DNA of 64,000 nt from DASWJZ01 sp963720705 (GTDB lineage Bacteria > Pseudomonadota > Alphaproteobacteria > Rhizobiales > Afifellaceae): NCBI GenBank assembly GCA_963720705.1, contig CAVRGJ010000001.1, positions 372,001 to 436,000 on the forward strand, given 5' to 3'. Positions 61,307-64,000 of this stretch are shown here, piece after piece; position 1 is the first letter of the stretch, and every line of letters starts with the position of its first letter. The position numbers were made by a program, and so were the translations under genes. Below the pieces are notes generated by a model. That model was not told the DNA's origin, did no database searches, and was given only the letters and a program-made list of their open reading frames with translations.

Positions 61307-63111
61307 TCACCCCTCCATCTTCAGCGCCGCGATGAACGCCTCCTGCGGGATGTCGACCTTGCCGAACTGGCGCATCTTCTTCTTCCCCTCCTTCTGCTTG
61401 TCGAGGAGCTTCCTTTTGCGCGTGACGTCGCCGCCGTAGCACTTCGCCGTCACGTCCTTGCGCAAGCGCGGAGATCGTCTCGCGCGCGATGACCTTGCCG
61501 CCGATCGCCGCCTGGATCGGGATCTTGAAGAGGTGCTGCGGGATCAGCTCCTTCAGCTTCTCCACCAGCACCCGCCCGCGCTTCTCCGACTGGCTGCGGT
61601 GCACCAGCATCGACAGCGCGTCGACCGGCTCGCCGTTGACGAGGATCGACATCTTGACGAGGTCGCCCTCGCGGTAGCCGGTGATGTGATAGTCGAAGCT
61701 GGCATAGCCCTTCGAGACCGACTTCAGCCGGTCGTAGAAATCGAACACCACCTCATTCAGCGGCAGGTCGTATTGCAGCATGGCGCGGCTCCCCACGTAG
61801 GAGAGATCGACCTGGCTGCCGCGGCGGTCCTGACAGAGCTTCAAAATGGCGCCGAGATAGTCGTCGGGGGTCAGAATCGTCGCGCGAATCCACGGCTCGC
61901 GGATCTCGGCGATCCTGACCGGGTCGGGCATGTCGGCGGGGTTGTGCAGCTCGATCTCCGTGCCGTCGGTGAGCCTGATCTGGTAGATGACCGACGGCGC
62001 GGTCGCGATCAGGTCGAGGTCGAACTCGCGCGTCAGCCGCTCCTGGATGATCTCCAGGTGCAAAAGCCCGAGAAAGCCGCAGCGAAAGCCGAAACCAAGC
62101 GCGGCCGAGGTCTCCATCTCCGACGTGAAGCTCGCGTCATTCAGCCGAAGCTTGCCGATCGCGGCGCGGAGGTTCTCGAAATCCGCGGCGTCGACCGGAA
62201 AGAGCCCGCAGAAGACCACCGGCTGCGCCGGGCGAAAGCCCGGCAGCGCTTCCGCAGCCGGGCGGCGGTCGTCGGTAATCGTGTCGCCGACGCGGGTGTC
62301 CGCCACTTCCTTGATGGAGCCGGTCAGGAATCCGATCTCGCCCGGGCCGAGCTCGCCGATGTCGACCATCTTGGGCGTGAAGAAGCCGACGCGGTCGACG
62401 CCGTGGCGCGCGTCCGTCCGCATCATGCGGATCGTCATGCCCTTCTTCAGCGTGCCGTCGACGATGCGGACCAACACGACGACGCCGAGATAGGCGTCGT
62501 ACCATGCAGTCGACCAGGAGCGCCTTCAACGGCGCCGCGGCGTCGCCCTTCGGCGGCGGCAGGCGATGCACGATCGCCTCGAGCACGTCGTCGACGCCGA
62601 GCCCCGTCTTCGCCGAAATCATCACGGCGTTCGAGGCGTCGAGCCCGATCACGTCCTCGATCTGCTCCTTCACGCGCTCCGGCTCCGCAGCCGGCAGGTC
62701 GATTTTATTCAGGACCGGGACGATCTCGTGGTTGTTGTCGATCGCCTGGTAGACGTTGGCGAGCGTTTGCGCCTCGACGCCCTGCGACGCATCGACGACG
62801 AGCAACGAGCCCTCGCAGGCGGCGAGCGAGCGGTTCACCTCGTAGGCGAAATCGACGTGGCCCGGCGTGTCGATCAGGTTCAGCTCGTAGTCCTCGCCGT
62901 TCTTCGCGTGATAGGCGAGGCGGACCGTCTGCGCCTTGATGGTGATGCCGCGCTCGCGCTCGATGTCCATGGAATCGAGCACCTGCTCCTTCATCTCGCG
63001 GAGATCGAGCCCGCCGGTCATCTGGATAAGCCGGTCGGCGAGCGTCGATTTTCCGTGGTCGATATGAGCGATGATCGCGAAATTGCGGATATGGTCTAAG
63101 CGCGTGGTCAT
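61307..63111 (-). CDS. lepA: Elongation factor 4 (LepA), frame broken near 62506 and 61465
   Basis: LepA is a ribosomal GTPase that back-translocates or remodels stalled ribosomes. The ATG at 63111 gives MTTRLDHIRNFAIIAHIDHGKST (G1), then DTPGHVDF and NKIDLP. After LLVD one extra base in TGCA at 62505-62508 breaks the frame. Corrected, it reads WYDAYLGVVVLVRIVDGTLKKG. Near the end an extra T at about 61465 breaks SALRKDVTAKCYGGD, and correction continues to ALKMEG and the stop at 61307. The corrected length is about 600 residues, as expected. Two breaks in a conserved gene suggest sequence error. Confidence 0.93.
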
Positions 63112-63181
63112 GAAGCTTCCGTGGTCGGAGGCGCATGTAGCATCGGGGACCGGGGCGTCAAAGCGGCGTTCGGAGGCGATG

Positions 63182-63697
63182 ATGGGCGAAGGCGCCGGGT
63201 TTCGGGTTCTGGACGCTGGCGAGGCGCATTTTCCCGGCATTCTCGCGATCTACAACCACGCCGTGGTCAACTCGACGGCGATCTGGAGCGACGTCATCGT
63301 CGACCTGGAGAACCGCCGAAACTGGTGGCGCGGGCGGACGGAGGCGGGGTTTCCGATCCTCGTCGCGGTCCAGGGAGTTGCGGTGCTTGGCTATGCAAGC
63401 TACGGCCCGTTCCGCCCCTTCGACGGCTACCGGCAGACGGTCGAGCATTCCGTCTACGTGGCGGAGGCGGCGCGGCGCCGCGGTATTGCCCGAGCGCTGC
63501 TGACCTCCCTCGAAGCGTGTGCGCGCGCGCAAGGCATGCATGCGATGGTCGGCGGCATCGCCGGCGACAATGCGGCCTCCCTGCGTCTCCACGAACAGCT
63601 CGGCTTCAAAGAGACCGCGCGCATGCCGGAGGTCGGGCAGAAATTCGGCCGTTACCTCGACCTCATCTTCATGCAGAAGGTTTTTGTCGCGGCGTAG
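63182..63697 (+). CDS. GNAT acetyltransferase, phosphinothricin-type (PAT/MnaT-like)
   Basis: The ATG at 63182 lies five bases after GGAGG. The ATG one codon earlier is too close. The 171 residues show the PAT-like pattern AIYNHAVVNSTAIWSDVIVDLENRRNWW, the acetyl-CoA loop in VYVAEAARRRGIARALL (RRRGIA), and NAASLRLHEQLGF with the ARMPEVGQKFGRYLDLIFMQ tail. These enzymes N-acetylate methionine sulfoximine, phosphinothricin or methionine sulfone. It is divergent from lepA with 70 bases between. Confidence 0.9.
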   Translation: MGEGAGFRVLDAGEAHFPGILAIYNHAVVNSTAIWSDVIVDLENRRNWWRGRTEAGFPILVAVQGVAVLGYASYGPFRPFDGYRQTVEHSVYVAEAARRRGIARALLTSLEACARAQGMHAMVGGIAGDNAASLRLHEQLGFKETARMPEVGQKFGRYLDLIFMQKVFVAA

Positions 63698-63766
63698 GCG
63701 GAACCGGTTGCCAACCCAACTGCTCCGTGCTGCATCTTGAGGACCGATCGCAACAAGGGGAGAGAC

Positions 63767-63985
63767 ATGGCCGACGTTTCGATAAAGGCCACCAGGAACG
63801 GCCCGTATGTCGTGAGCGGCTCCGTCGAAGTGCTCGACGCCGACGGCGGAGTTTACACCGTGAAAGAGACCTTCGCGCTCTGTCGCTGCGGCGGCTCCAG
63901 CACAAAGCCGTTCTGCGACGGAACGCACAAGAAGATCGGATTCCAGGCGGCCGAGCGGGCCCCGGCGGACGCGGACAAAGTGTAA
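63767..63985 (+). CDS. CDGSH-type iron-sulfur domain protein
   Basis: The ATG at 63767 follows GGGGAGAG. The 72-residue protein carries one CDGSH [2Fe-2S] site, C39-x-C41-GGSSTKPF-C50-DGTH54, the three-cysteine one-histidine ligand set. The N-terminus has no membrane helix, so it should be a soluble small Fe-S protein involved in redox or cluster transfer. It is unlinked to the GNAT gene except by orientation (69 bases apart). Confidence 0.92.
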   Translation: MADVSIKATRNGPYVVSGSVEVLDADGGVYTVKETFALCRCGGSSTKPFCDGTHKKIGFQAAERAPADADKV

Positions 63986-64000
63986 GCGCGGGCGCAACGG

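Noticed and set aside
61465..62508. Programmed ribosomal frameshifting in lepA
   Set aside because: There is no slippery heptamer or downstream pseudoknot at either site, and lepA is not known to use frameshifting. Sequence error is simpler.
61458..62939. Plus-strand open frame of 493 codons under lepA
   Set aside because: It is antisense to the GTPase gene and has no motif.

Overview
The window is a GC-rich, gene-dense chromosomal segment that looks like a member of the Rhizobiales (Hyphomicrobiales), Alphaproteobacteria. The evidence is the housekeeping order (SRP RNA-dnaX-ybaB-recR; def-fmt-truA-dapE-dapD; pheA-kdsB-CycM-type cytochrome c), a DnaX without the usual zinc cysteines, a HpnP-like hopanoid methylase relative, exact CtrA-type boxes, and interspersed palindromic repeats including the GAGCATGATC element common in rhizobia. 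No rRNA, tRNA, phage, insertion sequence or CRISPR array was recognised. Genus cannot be assigned by eye. LAYOUT: 1-4.1 kb holds the end of a HAD nucleotidase gene, an SMR efflux gene, a VOC gene, the SRP RNA and the dnaX-ybaB-recR recombination block. 4.1-10.9 kb holds an autotransporter, a glutathione transferase, rmuC, and a calcium-type EF-hand protein divergent from an OmpR-type two-component pair with a GTTACA direct repeat between them. 10.9-19.4 kb holds a HigBA toxin-antitoxin pair, def, fmt, a decayed PPOX-family gene, a GNAT, truA, the lysine/peptidoglycan genes dapE and dapD, a HIT protein and nudC. 19.4-22.4 kb holds pheA, kdsB and a tandem di-haem cytochrome c. 22.6-30.4 kb is a Yej-type peptide ABC transporter with two binding proteins, one with a Sec-type and one with a Tat-type signal. 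30.5-35.2 kb is a mixed set (hydroxyacid dehydrogenase, FkbM methyltransferase, NlpC/P60 peptidase, MarR regulator, M17 aminopeptidase). 35.3-47.2 kb is a near-complete Tad/Flp pilus locus: TadD-like lipoprotein, tadC, tadB, cpaF, cpaE, cpaD, cpaC, cpaB, cpaA, flp pilin, a stand-alone pilus N-terminal-domain protein and two TadE-like pseudopilins. 47.2-64 kb holds a PhnD-like binding protein with a phosphomannomutase, a divergent phosphoglucomutase, a retropepsin, a 1-Cys peroxiredoxin, the HpnP-like radical SAM enzyme, a DsbA-like protein, a serine hydrolase, a GFA protein, an adenylate cyclase-TPR protein, a VOC protein, lepA, a GNAT and a CDGSH protein. MAIN OBSERVATIONS: first, exact CtrA motifs (TTAA-N7-TTAAC or TTAACCAT) lie in three separate Tad promoters, although TTAA is rare in this sequence, so the pilus is probably under the cell-cycle regulator CtrA. 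Second, nine single-base frame breaks interrupt otherwise intact genes (rmuC, cytochrome c, yejF, cpaB, the PhnD-like gene, the HpnP-like gene, GFA, and lepA twice). Eight look like one extra base. This points to insertion-biased sequencing error rather than gene decay, and any automatic annotation will have split these genes. Third, two families of palindromic repeats sit inside or beside conserved operons.
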